NCBI RefSeq assembly: GCF_030646115.1
Contig: NZ_JAUSMX010000023.1
Coordinates: 79,989 to 143,988, forward strand
Length of the DNA stretch: 64,000 nt
Direction: 5' to 3'
From: Fluviicoccus sp.
GTDB lineage: Bacteria; Pseudomonadota; Gammaproteobacteria; Pseudomonadales; Moraxellaceae
Positions 8,743-17,610 of this stretch are shown here, one piece after another. The position numbers and the translations under genes were made by a program. Position 1 is the first letter of the stretch, and each line of letters starts with the position of its first letter. The notes beneath the pieces were generated by a model that saw only the letters and a program-made list of their open reading frames with translations, was not told the DNA's origin and searched no databases.

Positions 8743-9073
8743 AGGGGTCCTCTCCCAGAGCGGCAATCAGTTCCATGTCTTCCAGAAACTCCGGTTCAAC
8801 GCTGGGTGTGGTGGTTTGCGCCTGTACCGGAGTTGGTGGAGCCGATGTCGGCAGCGATGCCGGTAACCACAGCAGGGCGGAAAGTCCGGCCGCCAGCGCC
8901 AGCCCGCCCATGGCCCACCATCCGGCTGCCTGCCGGGGCTGGCTTGGACGTGAAGTCCGCTGAAAAACCGACTCCAGACGGGAGTCCAGTTCCGGGTCGG
9001 CTTGTTTGGCTTGCCGGTCAAGGGTATCGGCCACCCGCCGGGCCAGGCGGTCGTCAGGTTCGGATGGATTCAT
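8732..9073 (-). CDS. DUF3619-like single-pass membrane protein, probable regulator of the ECF sigma factor
   Basis: 113 residues: a cytoplasmic N-terminal part (about 1-48) rich in Arg/Asp, one transmembrane helix (WWAMGGLALAAGLSALLWLPASL, about 51-73) and a short Pro/Thr-rich periplasmic tail. It is encoded immediately after an ECF sigma factor with a 4-base ATGA-type overlap, the position of anti-sigma factors. The arrangement sigma - DUF3619 - DUF3106 is a known conserved set. Anti-sigma function is inferred from topology and context; no zinc-binding HxxxCxxC motif is visible. Confidence 0.7.
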   Translation of the reverse strand: MNPSEPDDRLARRVADTLDRQAKQADPELDSRLESVFQRTSRPSQPRQAAGWWAMGGLALAAGLSALLWLPASLPTSAPPTPVQAQTTTPSVEPEFLEDMELIAALGEDPYET

Positions 9074-9615
9074 GGCGCATCTCCGGGTTCGGACAGTCGC
9101 TGGCGCAGCGCGGCCAGTGCGCGGGCGTAATGGGTTTTGACGCTGTTTTCACCGCATTCCATGATTTGGGCGGTGGTGGCGGTGTCGTGGCCTTCCCAGG
9201 CGCGCAACAAAAAGGCTTGTTGCTGTCGCAGCGGCAACTCCTGTAACGCTGCCTGCACCCGGCCGAAATCATCCGCCCGCTCCAGCAGTACGGCCGGGTC
9301 GGCCTCCGGAGAATCGGCCACGTCCTGCAGCGGGTCATGATCCGGTTCTTCGGGATCGGGCCGTAACCAGACCATCCAGCGCCCGCGACGAGCCTGTTTG
9401 CGCTTCCAGTCCATGATCCGGCTATAGAGCACGGTATGGAACAAGGCAGGCCACTCCGCTTCCGGCCGGTCCGCATAGCGGCTGACCAAGGCCAGCAGGC
9501 TGTCCTGCACAATATCCAGCGCCGCTTCCCGGTCGCGAACAGCCATGCCCGCCATGATGCGGCCGCGTCGGGCGGCATCGCGGGCAAACTGTTCCATGCG
9601 GGAGGGATGGGTCAT
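9070..9615 (-). CDS. ECF-type RNA polymerase sigma factor
   Basis: 181 residues from the ATG at 9615. Region 2 covers roughly 1-80 (DIVQDSLLALVSRYADRPEAEWPALFHTVLYSRIMDWKRK) and region 4 covers about 125-175 (LPLRQQQAFLLRAWEGHDTATTAQIMECGENSVKTHYARALAAL), including a recognisable helix-turn-helix. The first gene of a four-gene operon with overlapping stops and starts. The start is uncertain: 9597 (MEQFARDA) and 9696 are in frame; 9615 is chosen because an AGG-type ribosome site lies just upstream. It probably autoregulates and controls envelope genes. Confidence 0.82.
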   Translation of the reverse strand: MTHPSRMEQFARDAARRGRIMAGMAVRDREAALDIVQDSLLALVSRYADRPEAEWPALFHTVLYSRIMDWKRKQARRGRWMVWLRPDPEEPDHDPLQDVADSPEADPAVLLERADDFGRVQAALQELPLRQQQAFLLRAWEGHDTATTAQIMECGENSVKTHYARALAALRQRLSEPGDAP

Positions 9616-9705
9616 GGCTGGCCTGAAGGCATCCGGGTGAAAAGTCCCACCATAGTGAAATCCTTCCAACCCTTCAAGTCCGTCCATGATCATCATCCCA
9701 ACGCC

Positions 9706-10239
9706 TTACTTGTTGCCCTGAATCTGGTGCGTGCTGCCGTGGGTTTGGGTTTCACCCTGCGGGTTGGTGGTGGTCACGGTCTTGGTGACGGTTCCGGCTT
9801 CCTTGTCCGCGCTGAGATCTACGGCGCGGGTGCGGGTTTGGCCATTGGGACCGGTAAAGTTATCCTGACGGGTAAAGCCGTCATCGGTTTTGGTAGTCAC
9901 GGATTGACCGGATACCGGTTTGCCGTTGAAAGTGGTGCCGGTCATGGTGCGGGTATGGGTGCCGGCCTCCTTGTCATTGATGACTTCGACATTCTTGGTG
10001 GCGGTTTGGCCCTGATCATTGGTCAGCACGGTTTGGCGCTTGAAGCCGTTGTCAGTGACCTGCTGTTGGGTTTCGCTCTTGATGACGCGGTCGTTACGGG
10101 TATGGCGGGCGCCCTCATGTTTGAAGTTATGACGTTCGGCGCGGGGCTGATGCTGTCTTTCACCCGCGACGGCAGGAACGGTGGACAGGGCGGCGACAGC
10201 AACAACCAGCAGGGTCAGGGCGGACTTGACGGTATTCAT
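9706..10239 (-). CDS. Secreted protein with two internal repeats, function unknown
   Basis: 177 residues: signal peptide (MNTVKSALTLLVVAVAALSTVPAVA), a basic His/Arg-rich segment, then two homologous units of about 50 residues. The repeat reads GF-x-RQ ... QT-x-T(K/R)-x-V ... DKEAGT-x-T(K/R)T-(M/V)-T, rich in Thr, Lys and Asp and low in hydrophobics. GGAG lies 8 bases before the ATG at 10239. No family recognised. It is upstream of, and same strand as, the ECF sigma gene, with 90 bases between; it may be a target of that sigma factor, but nothing in the sequence proves it. Confidence 0.7.
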   Translation of the reverse strand: MNTVKSALTLLVVAVAALSTVPAVAGERQHQPRAERHNFKHEGARHTRNDRVIKSETQQQVTDNGFKRQTVLTNDQGQTATKNVEVINDKEAGTHTRTMTGTTFNGKPVSGQSVTTKTDDGFTRQDNFTGPNGQTRTRAVDLSADKEAGTVTKTVTTTNPQGETQTHGSTHQIQGNK

Positions 10240-10375
10240 GATGTATTCTCCACAAGGTTAGAATGGCACATTCCGTTGAATGTACGGTTAATAACGCTTC
10301 AGGCGGCCATCGGTTGACACGATCCGACTGTTTTATTGAAAAATGTTTTGTTTGCTGGAATATTGATCAATCATC

Positions 10376-10840
10376 ATGCATGTCGTTCTCTTCGAGCCGG
10401 AAATTCCCGGCAATACCGGCAACATCATCCGTTTGTGCGCCAACACCGGTGCTGAGTTGCATTTGATAGAACCTCTGGGCTTTGAGCTGGAAGACAGCAA
10501 GCTGCGGCGCGCCGGGCTGGATTACCACGAGTGGGCGCGGGTGCGGGTTCATGCAGACTGGGAGGCCTTCCTGTCGTCGGTGCAACCGGACCGGGTTTTC
10601 GCGTTCACAACCAAGACCGTCAACAATTCCTTTGACGTGAGTTATCAGGGTAATGACGCCTTGTTGTTCGGGCCGGAAAGCCGGGGATTGCCTGCGGAGT
10701 TGCTGGCTAGCCTGCCACCGGAACAACGGGTGAAATTGCCCATGCATGCCGGGCGCAGCCTGAACCTGTCAAATGCGGTTGCGATAGCGGTGTACGAGGG
10801 GTGGCGGCAACAGGGGTTTGCGGGAGTGATTTGGGCGTAA
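10376..10840 (+). CDS. trmL: tRNA (cytidine/uridine-34 2'-O)-methyltransferase TrmL
   Basis: SPOUT-family methyltransferase that modifies the wobble base ribose of tRNA-Leu isoacceptors. 154 residues, the family's normal length. Visible SPOUT knot motifs are HVVLFEPEIPGNTGNIIRLCANTGA at the N-terminus, LLFGPESRGLP (about residue 100) and LSNAVAIAVYE at the C-terminus. ATG at 10376 gives the canonical MHVVLFEPEIP start. It is convergent with secB, separated by a hairpin without a T tract. Confidence 0.94.
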   Translation: MHVVLFEPEIPGNTGNIIRLCANTGAELHLIEPLGFELEDSKLRRAGLDYHEWARVRVHADWEAFLSSVQPDRVFAFTTKTVNNSFDVSYQGNDALLFGPESRGLPAELLASLPPEQRVKLPMHAGRSLNLSNAVAIAVYEGWRQQGFAGVIWA

Positions 10841-10860
10841 CGGCGGGAAGGGGTGAAACC

Positions 10861-10885
10861 TCCCTCTCCGCAGCCGGGAGAGGGA
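10861..10885. other. Hairpin between trmL and secB
   Basis: A 9-base inverted repeat TCCCTCTCC / GGAGAGGGA with a 7-base loop in the gap between two convergent genes. There is no T tract on either side, so termination activity is uncertain; it may be a small palindromic repeat. Confidence 0.45.
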
Positions 10886-10894
10886 GTTGCAGGC

Positions 10895-11359
10895 TTATTG
10901 CAGCGGGGCGGCTACAGCGCCTTGCTGTTGTTGCTGGCGCTGGCTTTCGGCGAACAGGGCGTCGAAATTGACCGGGGCCAGCAGCAATTGCGGGAAGCTG
11001 CCGCGATTGGCGAGATCGGAAATGGCCTCACGCACATACGGGAACAGGATGTTGGGGCAATAGGCGCCCAGCAACTGCGACAGTTGCGGCTCAGCCACGC
11101 CTTGCACCATGAAGATGCCGGCTTGTTTCACTTCGGCCACAAAAGCAGTGGCGCCGGCGTTGGTGGCGGTGACGGTGACGGTCATGGTCACTTCGAAATG
11201 GTTGTCGCTGATACGCTGGGTTTCAGTGCCCAGGTTGACGTTCATTTCCGGCTTCCACTCGCCCAGGAAAACCTTGGAGCTGGGGACTTCGAAAGACAGA
11301 TCCTTCACAAAAATGCGTTCAAGGGCAAACTGGCCGCCTTGGTTCTCTTGTTCACTCAT
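10895..11359 (-). CDS. secB: Protein-export chaperone SecB
   Basis: Cytoplasmic tetrameric chaperone that delivers unfolded preproteins to SecA. 154 residues from the ATG at 11359 (MSEQENQGGQFALERIFVKDLSFE), with AAGGA 7 bases upstream. The family-typical stretch CPNILFPYVREAISDLANRGSFPQLLLAPVNFDALF is present. A Gln-rich tail closes the protein. The next gene upstream is grxC, the common grxC-secB order, and the two are probably co-transcribed. The 11398 ATG overlaps grxC and is rejected. Confidence 0.95.
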   Translation of the reverse strand: MSEQENQGGQFALERIFVKDLSFEVPSSKVFLGEWKPEMNVNLGTETQRISDNHFEVTMTVTVTATNAGATAFVAEVKQAGIFMVQGVAEPQLSQLLGAYCPNILFPYVREAISDLANRGSFPQLLLAPVNFDALFAESQRQQQQQGAVAAPLQ

Positions 11360-11387
11360 GGTGGATTCCTTGATTGGAGTTATGGGT

Positions 11388-11642
11388 TTATTGGGCAAGA
11401 AGTGGATCTAGCGCGCCTTGCCGCTCCAGCGCGTAAAGCTCATCACAGCCGCCAATGGAGCGGTCATTGATGAAAATCTGGGGGACGGTGCGTTGCCGGG
11501 TCATTTCCACCAGCTTAATCCGCATCTCGTGGTCATTGCCGACATTGATTTCTTCATAGGCCACGCCCTTCTTTTGCAGCAGCATCTTGGCGCGCACGCA
11601 ATAGGGGCAGATCGTGGTGGTGTAGATAACGACTTTGGCCAT
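11388..11642 (-). CDS. grxC: Glutaredoxin 3
   Basis: 84-residue dithiol glutaredoxin, the normal length for GrxC. The active site CPYC is at residues 12-15 (TTTICPYCVRAK), with the cis-Pro in TVPQIF and the glutathione-binding GGCDEL motif near residue 64. It reduces disulfides and glutathione mixed disulfides in the cytoplasm. It lies between a rhodanese gene and secB on the same strand. Confidence 0.95.
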   Translation of the reverse strand: MAKVVIYTTTICPYCVRAKMLLQKKGVAYEEINVGNDHEMRIKLVEMTRQRTVPQIFINDRSIGGCDELYALERQGALDPLLAQ

Positions 11643-11703
11643 GAACTTCTCCGCACGCTCCGCGTCGGAATGACCGGAGCTTGAATAGGGAATTGGGGAT
11701 GGC

Positions 11704-12114
11704 TTAGCGCTTTACAAGCGGCAGCGACAAACTTTTCCAGTTGGAAAGACCGCCTTCCAGCTTGTAGACGTTTTCGAGGCCCTTGGCCTTGAGTTGGCGG
11801 GCGGCGGAGCCGGCGACCTGGCCCAGATTGCAGACGATGATCAAGGCTTTGTCCTTGGGCAGTTCGCCCATTTGCTCGGCCAAACGGGCATAGGGAATGT
11901 TCTTGCTGCCGGTAATGTGTCCCTGGCGGAACTCGGCGGGGTCACGCACGTCCACCACCACGGCTTCGTGGTTATTGACCATGGTAGACAATCCCTGCGG
12001 GCTGATCGAACGGCCGCCGCGCAGCACTTCGACCACAATGTAGGCGATCAGCAGGCTGAGGAAACCTCCGACCAGGAGGGCGTTGTTGATTGCAAACTCG
12101 AAAAACCTGGACAT
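11704..12114 (-). CDS. Membrane-anchored rhodanese (YibN-like)
   Basis: 136 residues from the ATG at 12114 (MSRFFEF). One N-terminal transmembrane helix (about 10-30) is followed by a rhodanese domain with the active-site loop CNLGQVA (Cys95) and the typical VVVDVRDPAEFRQGHI motif. YibN-type proteins accompany grxC-secB in many gammaproteobacteria and probably handle sulfur transfer or redox at the inner membrane; the exact substrate is unknown. The 12126 ATG four codons earlier is a possible alternative start. Confidence 0.86.
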   Translation of the reverse strand: MSRFFEFAINNALLVGGFLSLLIAYIVVEVLRGGRSISPQGLSTMVNNHEAVVVDVRDPAEFRQGHITGSKNIPYARLAEQMGELPKDKALIIVCNLGQVAGSAARQLKAKGLENVYKLEGGLSNWKSLSLPLVKR

Positions 12115-12168
12115 GAAAAAAACCACCGGAAAGGACGGCGCGAGTATAACCCGCAGCCGTCGGCGGCT

Positions 12169-13176
12169 CTACTGGCTTTTACTTTCCACCATCAGCCGGT
12201 GCAGGCTTTCCAGCCGCCGGGGCAGGATCAGTCCGTTCTCGGCCGCCAGGCGGACGGCGCAGCCCGGTTCGGTGACATGGCGGCAGTTGCGGAAGCGGCA
12301 GCCGCCATAAAACGGCCGCATTTCGGCAAAGCCCTGACGGATGCTTTCTTCATCCAGATGCCATAACCCGAATTCACGGATGCCGGGCGAATCAATCAGC
12401 TTTCCGCCGCCCGGAAGATGGAACAAGCGGGAAGTGGTGGTGGTGTGCTGGCCCAGGCCGGAGTTGTCGGAAATGATGTTGACGCGCTGTTCAGCGTCCG
12501 GCAGCAGGGCGTTGACCAGCGAACTCTTGCCGACGCCGGACTGGCCCACCAGCACCACGGTCTGGCCGCGTATTTCCGGACTGAGGGCGCTAAGGTCGCC
12601 TTGGGCGCAAACCTCGATATGGCCGTAACCCAGCGTGGCGTATTCGGCAAGGCGGTCGCGCAATTCCACGGCTTCAACACCCTGCATCAGATCGCTCTTG
12701 TTGAGTACGATCAGCACCGGGATTTCGGAGTTTTCGCAGGCGACAATGTAGCGGTCAATCAGCCAGGCCGAAGGCGCGGGCAGGGGGGCAATCACCAGCA
12801 GGATACGGTCGACGTTGGCCGCCACCGGCTTGATGCGCTGGTAGGGGTCTGGCCGCGACAGCAGCGAACGGCGGGGCAGCAGCGCCGTGACCACGCCGAC
12901 CCGGTTGGTGGAATCGGCCTGCCATACCACATGGTCGCCGGTCACCAGTGCATCCAGGTTGCTGCGGATGTGGCAACGCCACACTTCCCCGGCATGCGCG
13001 CCTTCAATGCCCTCCACCTCAATGCGGCTGCCATAGCGGGCAATCACCAAACCGGTGCCGGGCGGGCTGAGGTGGCTGTCGTCCCCGGAGCTTTCGTCAC
13101 GCGAGCGGGTGATGCGTTTTTCCTGCAATTGCCGGATTCGCTGGGTCTGCTGCTGGCTTAGATGGCGTTTGCTCAT
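12169..13176 (-). CDS. rsgA: Small ribosomal subunit biogenesis GTPase RsgA
   Basis: Circularly permuted GTPase that checks late 30S maturation. 335 residues: an N-terminal OB-fold (about 40-110), GTPase motifs in permuted order (NKSD, then VGQSGVGKSSL, then DSPGIREF), and a C-terminal zinc knuckle CRFRNCRHVTEPGC. Divergent from orn with only about 40 bases between the starts, a conserved neighbour pair, so the two promoters overlap in that gap. Confidence 0.96.
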   Translation of the reverse strand: MSKRHLSQQQTQRIRQLQEKRITRSRDESSGDDSHLSPPGTGLVIARYGSRIEVEGIEGAHAGEVWRCHIRSNLDALVTGDHVVWQADSTNRVGVVTALLPRRSLLSRPDPYQRIKPVAANVDRILLVIAPLPAPSAWLIDRYIVACENSEIPVLIVLNKSDLMQGVEAVELRDRLAEYATLGYGHIEVCAQGDLSALSPEIRGQTVVLVGQSGVGKSSLVNALLPDAEQRVNIISDNSGLGQHTTTTSRLFHLPGGGKLIDSPGIREFGLWHLDEESIRQGFAEMRPFYGGCRFRNCRHVTEPGCAVRLAAENGLILPRRLESLHRLMVESKSQ

Positions 13177-13218
13177 GTATAGTGCAGAGTATTCAGGAAC
13201 TTAAGGTGGATGTGTGCG

Positions 13219-13770
13219 ATGGCCATTGATAAAGAAACCAATTTGATCTGGATTGACCTGGAAATGACCGGGTTGAACCCGGACACCGATCGTATCATTG
13301 AAATGGCTGTGATTGTTACTGACGTTAACCTGAATGTGCTGGCAGAAGCGCCGGTCATCGCCGTTCACCAGAAAGATATCGTGCTGAACGCCATGGACGA
13401 GTGGAATACCCGTCAACATGGCCAGTCCGGTCTTGTGGAACGAGTGCGCCGCAGCCGTATCTCCGAGGCTGACGCCGAAGCGACGATGCTGGAATTCCTG
13501 TCGCGCTTTGTCGATCCCCGCAAATCGCCCATGTGCGGCAACACCATCTGCCAGGATCGCCGTTTCCTGTACCGCACCATGCCGAAGCTGGAAGCCTTCT
13601 TCCATTATCGCAATCTGGATGTGAGCACGTTGAAGGAGTTGGCCCGCCGCTGGCGTCCCGAGATCATGGAAGGCCTGACCAAGCGCAGCTCGCACCAGGC
13701 GCTGGAAGATATCCGTGACTCCATTGATGAAATGCGTTACTACCGGGAATACTTCATTCGCCTGAGTTAA
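13219..13770 (+). CDS. orn: Oligoribonuclease
   Basis: DEDDh 3'-5' exoribonuclease that degrades 2-5 nt RNA and linear di-nucleotides such as pGpG. Catalytic motifs: WIDLEMTGL (Asp/Glu), [12 protein letters not shown] (Asp) and the C-terminal [10 protein letters not shown] (His/Asp). The ATG at 13219 has AGGTGG about 9 bases upstream and gives a 183-residue product; the ATG at 13210 abuts that site and would add three residues. It is divergent from rsgA; a transporter gene follows after 12 bases. Confidence 0.95.
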   Translation: MAIDKETNLIWIDLEMTGLNPDTDRIIEMAVIVTDVNLNVLAEAPVIAVHQKDIVLNAMDEWNTRQHGQSGLVERVRRSRISEADAEATMLEFLSRFVDPRKSPMCGNTICQDRRFLYRTMPKLEAFFHYRNLDVSTLKELARRWRPEIMEGLTKRSSHQALEDIRDSIDEMRYYREYFIRLS

Positions 13771-13782
13771 GGAGCCGGGGAC

Positions 13783-15042
13783 ATGACGGCGGACACCGTG
13801 AAACGATTCGCCTTGTCCCTTAACGCCCGCATCTTTCTGGGGGCGGCGCTGGGCATCCTGCTGGGGCTGTGGTTCCGCCATGCCGGCGCAAGCTCTGACT
13901 TCACGGTCAAGGGCCTGTATGTCAGCGGTCTGGTCAGCGGCGTCTTCATTGACCTGCTGAAAATGGTGCTGGTGCCGCTGGTATTCAGCTCCATTGCCTT
14001 GGGGGTCGCCAATTTGCGCGCCCACCATCGTATCGGTCGGGTGTGGAAGCTGACCCTCGGCTTCATGGCTACGACTACAACCATCGCCGTGCTCACCGGC
14101 CTCACCGCCGCCAACATCTTTCATCCCGGCCAGGGCCTGCAGCTGTCGCTGTTCCAGGACGCCCTGTCCAACTTTGAAGCCGCTTCCCTGACCCCTGCCG
14201 AATTTTTCGGCAAGCTGTTGCATGGCATATTTGTCAATCCGGTGGCGGCCATGGCGCAACCGAACATTCTGGCGGTGGTGGTGTTTGCCTTGTTTGTCGG
14301 GGTGGCGGTGGTGCAGGCGCAGGAGCGTTATCCTTCGCTGTTGAAGCTGCTGGATGAGTTGTTCCAGCTGTGCATGCACATGGTCGGCTGGATCATGCAT
14401 CTGGCACCTTTGGGCATTCTGGCGCTGATGGCGAAGCTGGTGGCGGTGGACAGCCTGGCCTTGCTGGACAGCCTGTTGCTGTTTGTGGCGGTGATTGTGG
14501 GCACCACCTTGCTGCACGGCGCGGTGACCCTGCCGGCGTTGCTGTGGGTGTTGACCCGGATTTCGCCGTTGCGCTTTTTCCGGGGGGCGCGTCCTGCCTT
14601 GCTGACGGCGTTTGCCACCTGTTCCAGCAATGCCACGATTCCGGTGACGATGCGTTGTCTGGAAACGGATTTACCGGTGCGGCGGGAAATTTCAGGCTTT
14701 GTGGTACCGTTGGGGGCCACCATCAATATGGACGGCACGGCGCTGTATGAAGCGGCGGCGGCGCTGTTTGTGGCGAATCTGGCGGGTATTTCACTGGGGC
14801 TGGACCAGCAGTTGGTGGTGTGCCTGATGGCGATGCTGGCCTCGATTGGCGCGCCCGGTATTCCCAGCGCCGGGATGGTGACGATGGTGATGGTGCTGCA
14901 GTCGGTGGGTTTGCCGGCGGAGGCGGTGGCGATCCTGATTCCGATTGACCGCATTCTGGATACCGTGCGGACGGCGGTGAATGTGGAAGGGGATTTGATT
15001 ACCAGCCTGGTGGTGGACCGGTGGGCGGGCAAGGGAGGTTAA
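13783..15042 (+). CDS. Dicarboxylate/amino acid:cation symporter (DAACS family)
   Basis: 419-residue inner-membrane carrier with about eight transmembrane segments and two re-entrant loops. Family signatures are visible: a serine-rich HP1 loop in TCSSNATIPVTM, the NMDGTALY motif in TM7, a second re-entrant loop ASIGAPGIPSAGMV, and DRILDTVRTAVNVEGD in TM8. It probably imports glutamate/aspartate or C4-dicarboxylates with Na+ or H+; substrate choice between GltP-, GltT- and DctA-like members cannot be settled here. Its stop overlaps the convergent queG stop by 4 bases. Confidence 0.9.
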   Translation: MTADTVKRFALSLNARIFLGAALGILLGLWFRHAGASSDFTVKGLYVSGLVSGVFIDLLKMVLVPLVFSSIALGVANLRAHHRIGRVWKLTLGFMATTTTIAVLTGLTAANIFHPGQGLQLSLFQDALSNFEAASLTPAEFFGKLLHGIFVNPVAAMAQPNILAVVVFALFVGVAVVQAQERYPSLLKLLDELFQLCMHMVGWIMHLAPLGILALMAKLVAVDSLALLDSLLLFVAVIVGTTLLHGAVTLPALLWVLTRISPLRFFRGARPALLTAFATCSSNATIPVTMRCLETDLPVRREISGFVVPLGATINMDGTALYEAAAALFVANLAGISLGLDQQLVVCLMAMLASIGAPGIPSAGMVTMVMVLQSVGLPAEAVAILIPIDRILDTVRTAVNVEGDLITSLVVDRWAGKGG

Positions 15043-16103
15043 GCCCCATGCCTCCCCAACGCCCACACCACATGCTCCCTCACCACTTCCGATTCATGCC
15101 CGCGCCGCGCTTCCAGCGCCGATACCGCTTCAGCTGAAGCTGGCGCATTTCCTAACCCCACCGCCACATTCCTCAGAAAACTATCATACCCCGTCCGCCG
15201 CAGCGGCGAACCCTCAGTCTTGCGCAGGAATTCCGCCTCCGTCCACGCCATCAGTTCCCACAGTTTCGCGGCTTCCAAACCATGCCGGGGCCGGAAATCC
15301 GCCTCTGCCGACAGCTTGGCATAGCGGTTCCACGGACAAACCAGCTGGCAATCATCGCACCCGAATATCCGGTTGCCGATCAACGGCCGCAACTCCGGCG
15401 GAATGCTGCCGCTGTATTCAATGGTGAGGTAGGAAATGCAGCGCCGGGCATCCAGCTCATAAGGCCCGGTAAAAGCCTGCGTCGGGCAGATATCCAGGCA
15501 GGCGGTGCAGGAGCCGCAATGAGCCGAAACCGGGGCATCCGGCGGCAGCGCCAGCGTCGTGAACAATTCACCCAGAAAGAAAAAGGAACCGCCTTCCCGG
15601 TTCATCAGCATCGTATTCTTGCCAATCCAGCCCAGCCCGGCCTGTTGCGCCACCGCCCGTTCCAGCACCGGCCCGGAGTCGACAAACACCCGGTGCCCCG
15701 AGTCCGCCACCTGCGCCTGAATACGGTCCGCCAGTTGCTGCAAGCGCTTGCGCAGGGTCTTGTGATAGTCCCGGCCACGGGCATAACGCGACACCACGCC
15801 GGTTTCCGGTTCATGCGGCACATGGCGCCGGGGCGGTGGCTCCACGAGATAGTCAAAGCGCACACTGATGATGCTTTGCACGCCTTCCACCAGCAGTTCC
15901 GGCCGCCAGCGTTTTTCGCCATGGGTGGCCATCCAGGCCATGTCGCCGTGAAAACCGCGATCCAGCCAGTGTTGCAAATGTCGTCCATGATCCTGCAAAT
16001 CCAGTCCGCTGATGCCCAGTTGCTGAAATCCCAATTCCAACCCCCATTGGCGAATTTGTGCGGCCAGCGCGGCGGGGTCGTAATGGACCGGGATTTTTTC
16101 CAT
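15039..16103 (-). CDS. queG: Epoxyqueuosine reductase QueG
   Basis: Cobalamin- and Fe-S-dependent enzyme for the last step of queuosine synthesis in tRNA. 354 residues; two 4Fe-4S motifs are visible: CGSCTACLDICP (about residues 190-205) and CDDCQLVCPWN (about 245-255). The family signature FVDSGPVLERAVAQQAGLGWIGKN precedes them. Divergent from nnr, a widely conserved pair in gammaproteobacteria. It has HEAT-like residues at the C-terminus (REHVVWALGRHGA). Confidence 0.95.
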   Translation of the reverse strand: MEKIPVHYDPAALAAQIRQWGLELGFQQLGISGLDLQDHGRHLQHWLDRGFHGDMAWMATHGEKRWRPELLVEGVQSIISVRFDYLVEPPPRRHVPHEPETGVVSRYARGRDYHKTLRKRLQQLADRIQAQVADSGHRVFVDSGPVLERAVAQQAGLGWIGKNTMLMNREGGSFFFLGELFTTLALPPDAPVSAHCGSCTACLDICPTQAFTGPYELDARRCISYLTIEYSGSIPPELRPLIGNRIFGCDDCQLVCPWNRYAKLSAEADFRPRHGLEAAKLWELMAWTEAEFLRKTEGSPLRRTGYDSFLRNVAVGLGNAPASAEAVSALEARRGHESEVVREHVVWALGRHGA

Positions 16104-16167
16104 GGCAGGCTCGGGGAAGGTAAAAGCATGATTATAATCAGCCTATAACGAGAATGAGGCGACCGGC

Positions 16168-17610
16168 ATGGAAAAACGGATTTATAGCACCCAGCAAATC
16201 CGTCAGATCGAAAACACGGCCTTTGCCGGCGGCGTGGTTTCTGAATCCTTGATGGAACGCGCCGGGGCGGCGGTTTTTGCCGAATTGCGCCTGCAATTCC
16301 CGGATGCCGCCAGCATGGTAGTGTTGTGCGGTACCGGTAACAACGGCGGTGACGGCTATGTCATTGCCCGTCACGCCCGCGAGGCCGGAATCCGCGTCAT
16401 GGTGATCCAGTCCGGCCCGCCCAAAACCCCGGATGCCAAGACCATGGCCGACCGGGCCCAAGCGTCGGGTGTTTCGTTTTCCGCGTGGATGGGGCAGTTG
16501 CCCGAAGCGGATGTTTATGTAGACGCGCTGCTGGGCATCGGCCTGACCTCCGCGGTCAAGGGTGAGCTGGCCGAGATGATTGCGGCGCTTAACCAGAACT
16601 GCCAGGTGGTCGCTGTGGACGTCCCGTCCGGCATTGATGCCGATACCGGCGCGGTCCGGGGTGTCGCGGTGTGCGCTGCGTTGACCGTAACGTTCATTGG
16701 CTACAAGTTGGGCCTGTTGACCGGGGAAGGGGCCAGCTTTACCGGCAAGCTGGTGTTGAAGCCATTACGCCTGCCTGCGGATTGCTATCCTGACATGGGG
16801 GTGGCGGATTATCTGACGGAAGCTGCTCTTCACTTTCCGCAACGGCAGCGCAACAGCCATAAGGGCAACTTCGGGCATGTGCTGATCATCGGCGGTGACG
16901 AAGGCATGGGCGGTTCGGTGATGATGACCGCCGAGGCCGCCCTGCGCAGCGGCGCCGGACGGGTGACGTTGCTGACGCATCCCGATCATGTCACGGCGCT
17001 GTTGGCGCGCTGTCCGGAAGTCATGGTGCGCGGGGTGGACGAACAGACACCCATTGACCGTTATCTCGACAGCGCCAGCGTGGTGGTGATCGGCCCCGGC
17101 TTGGGCCGTCGGCCGTGGGGGCAGCGTTTGTGGCCGCTAGTGCAGAATTCACTGCATCCGCTGGTGGTGGATGCCGATGCCCTGTACTGGATGGCGCAAG
17201 CGGGCCTGAAAAAGGACAACTGGATTTTGACACCGCACCCCGGCGAGGCGGCCATGATTCTGGATGCCACCATTTCCGAGGTGCAGGAAAACCGTCAGAA
17301 TGCCGCGCGCATGCTGCTGCAGCGTTATGGCGGCCTGAGTGTGCTGAAGGGGGCGGGCTCCCTGATCATCAGCAGCCACGGTTTGTCATTGTGTCCGGCG
17401 GGCAACCCCGGTATGGCGACGGCCGGGATGGGGGATGTGCTGGCCGGGGTGATTGGCGGGCTGGCCGCCCAGTTTGGCGCCACGCACCGGACCTTGTGCC
17501 AAGCCGTGCTGGTGCATGCCGTGGCGGGTGACCGCGCGGCCGCTCAGGGTCAGCGCGGGCTGCTGGCCACCGATTTGTTGCCGCACATACGGGAGTTGGT
17601 GAATCAATGA
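16168..17610 (+). CDS. nnr: Bifunctional NAD(P)H-hydrate epimerase / ADP-dependent dehydratase
   Basis: Repairs damaged NADHX/NADPHX. 480 residues with an N-terminal YjeF_N epimerase domain (about 1-215; CGTGNNGGDGYV) and a C-terminal ribokinase-like YjeF_C dehydratase domain (about 225-480; KGNFGHVLIIGG, TPHPGEAA, GNPGMATAGMGDVLAG). Its TGA overlaps the tsaE ATG by 4 bases, starting a chain of overlapping genes nnr - tsaE - amiC - mutL. Confidence 0.95.
   Translation: MEKRIYSTQQIRQIENTAFAGGVVSESLMERAGAAVFAELRLQFPDAASMVVLCGTGNNGGDGYVIARHAREAGIRVMVIQSGPPKTPDAKTMADRAQASGVSFSAWMGQLPEADVYVDALLGIGLTSAVKGELAEMIAALNQNCQVVAVDVPSGIDADTGAVRGVAVCAALTVTFIGYKLGLLTGEGASFTGKLVLKPLRLPADCYPDMGVADYLTEAALHFPQRQRNSHKGNFGHVLIIGGDEGMGGSVMMTAEAALRSGAGRVTLLTHPDHVTALLARCPEVMVRGVDEQTPIDRYLDSASVVVIGPGLGRRPWGQRLWPLVQNSLHPLVVDADALYWMAQAGLKKDNWILTPHPGEAAMILDATISEVQENRQNAARMLLQRYGGLSVLKGAGSLIISSHGLSLCPAGNPGMATAGMGDVLAGVIGGLAAQFGATHRTLCQAVLVHAVAGDRAAAQGQRGLLATDLLPHIRELVNQ

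Noticed and set aside
13201..14517. 438-residue minus-strand frame opposite orn and the transporter
   Set aside because: Antisense shadow, His/Gln-rich, contradicts two well-supported genes.
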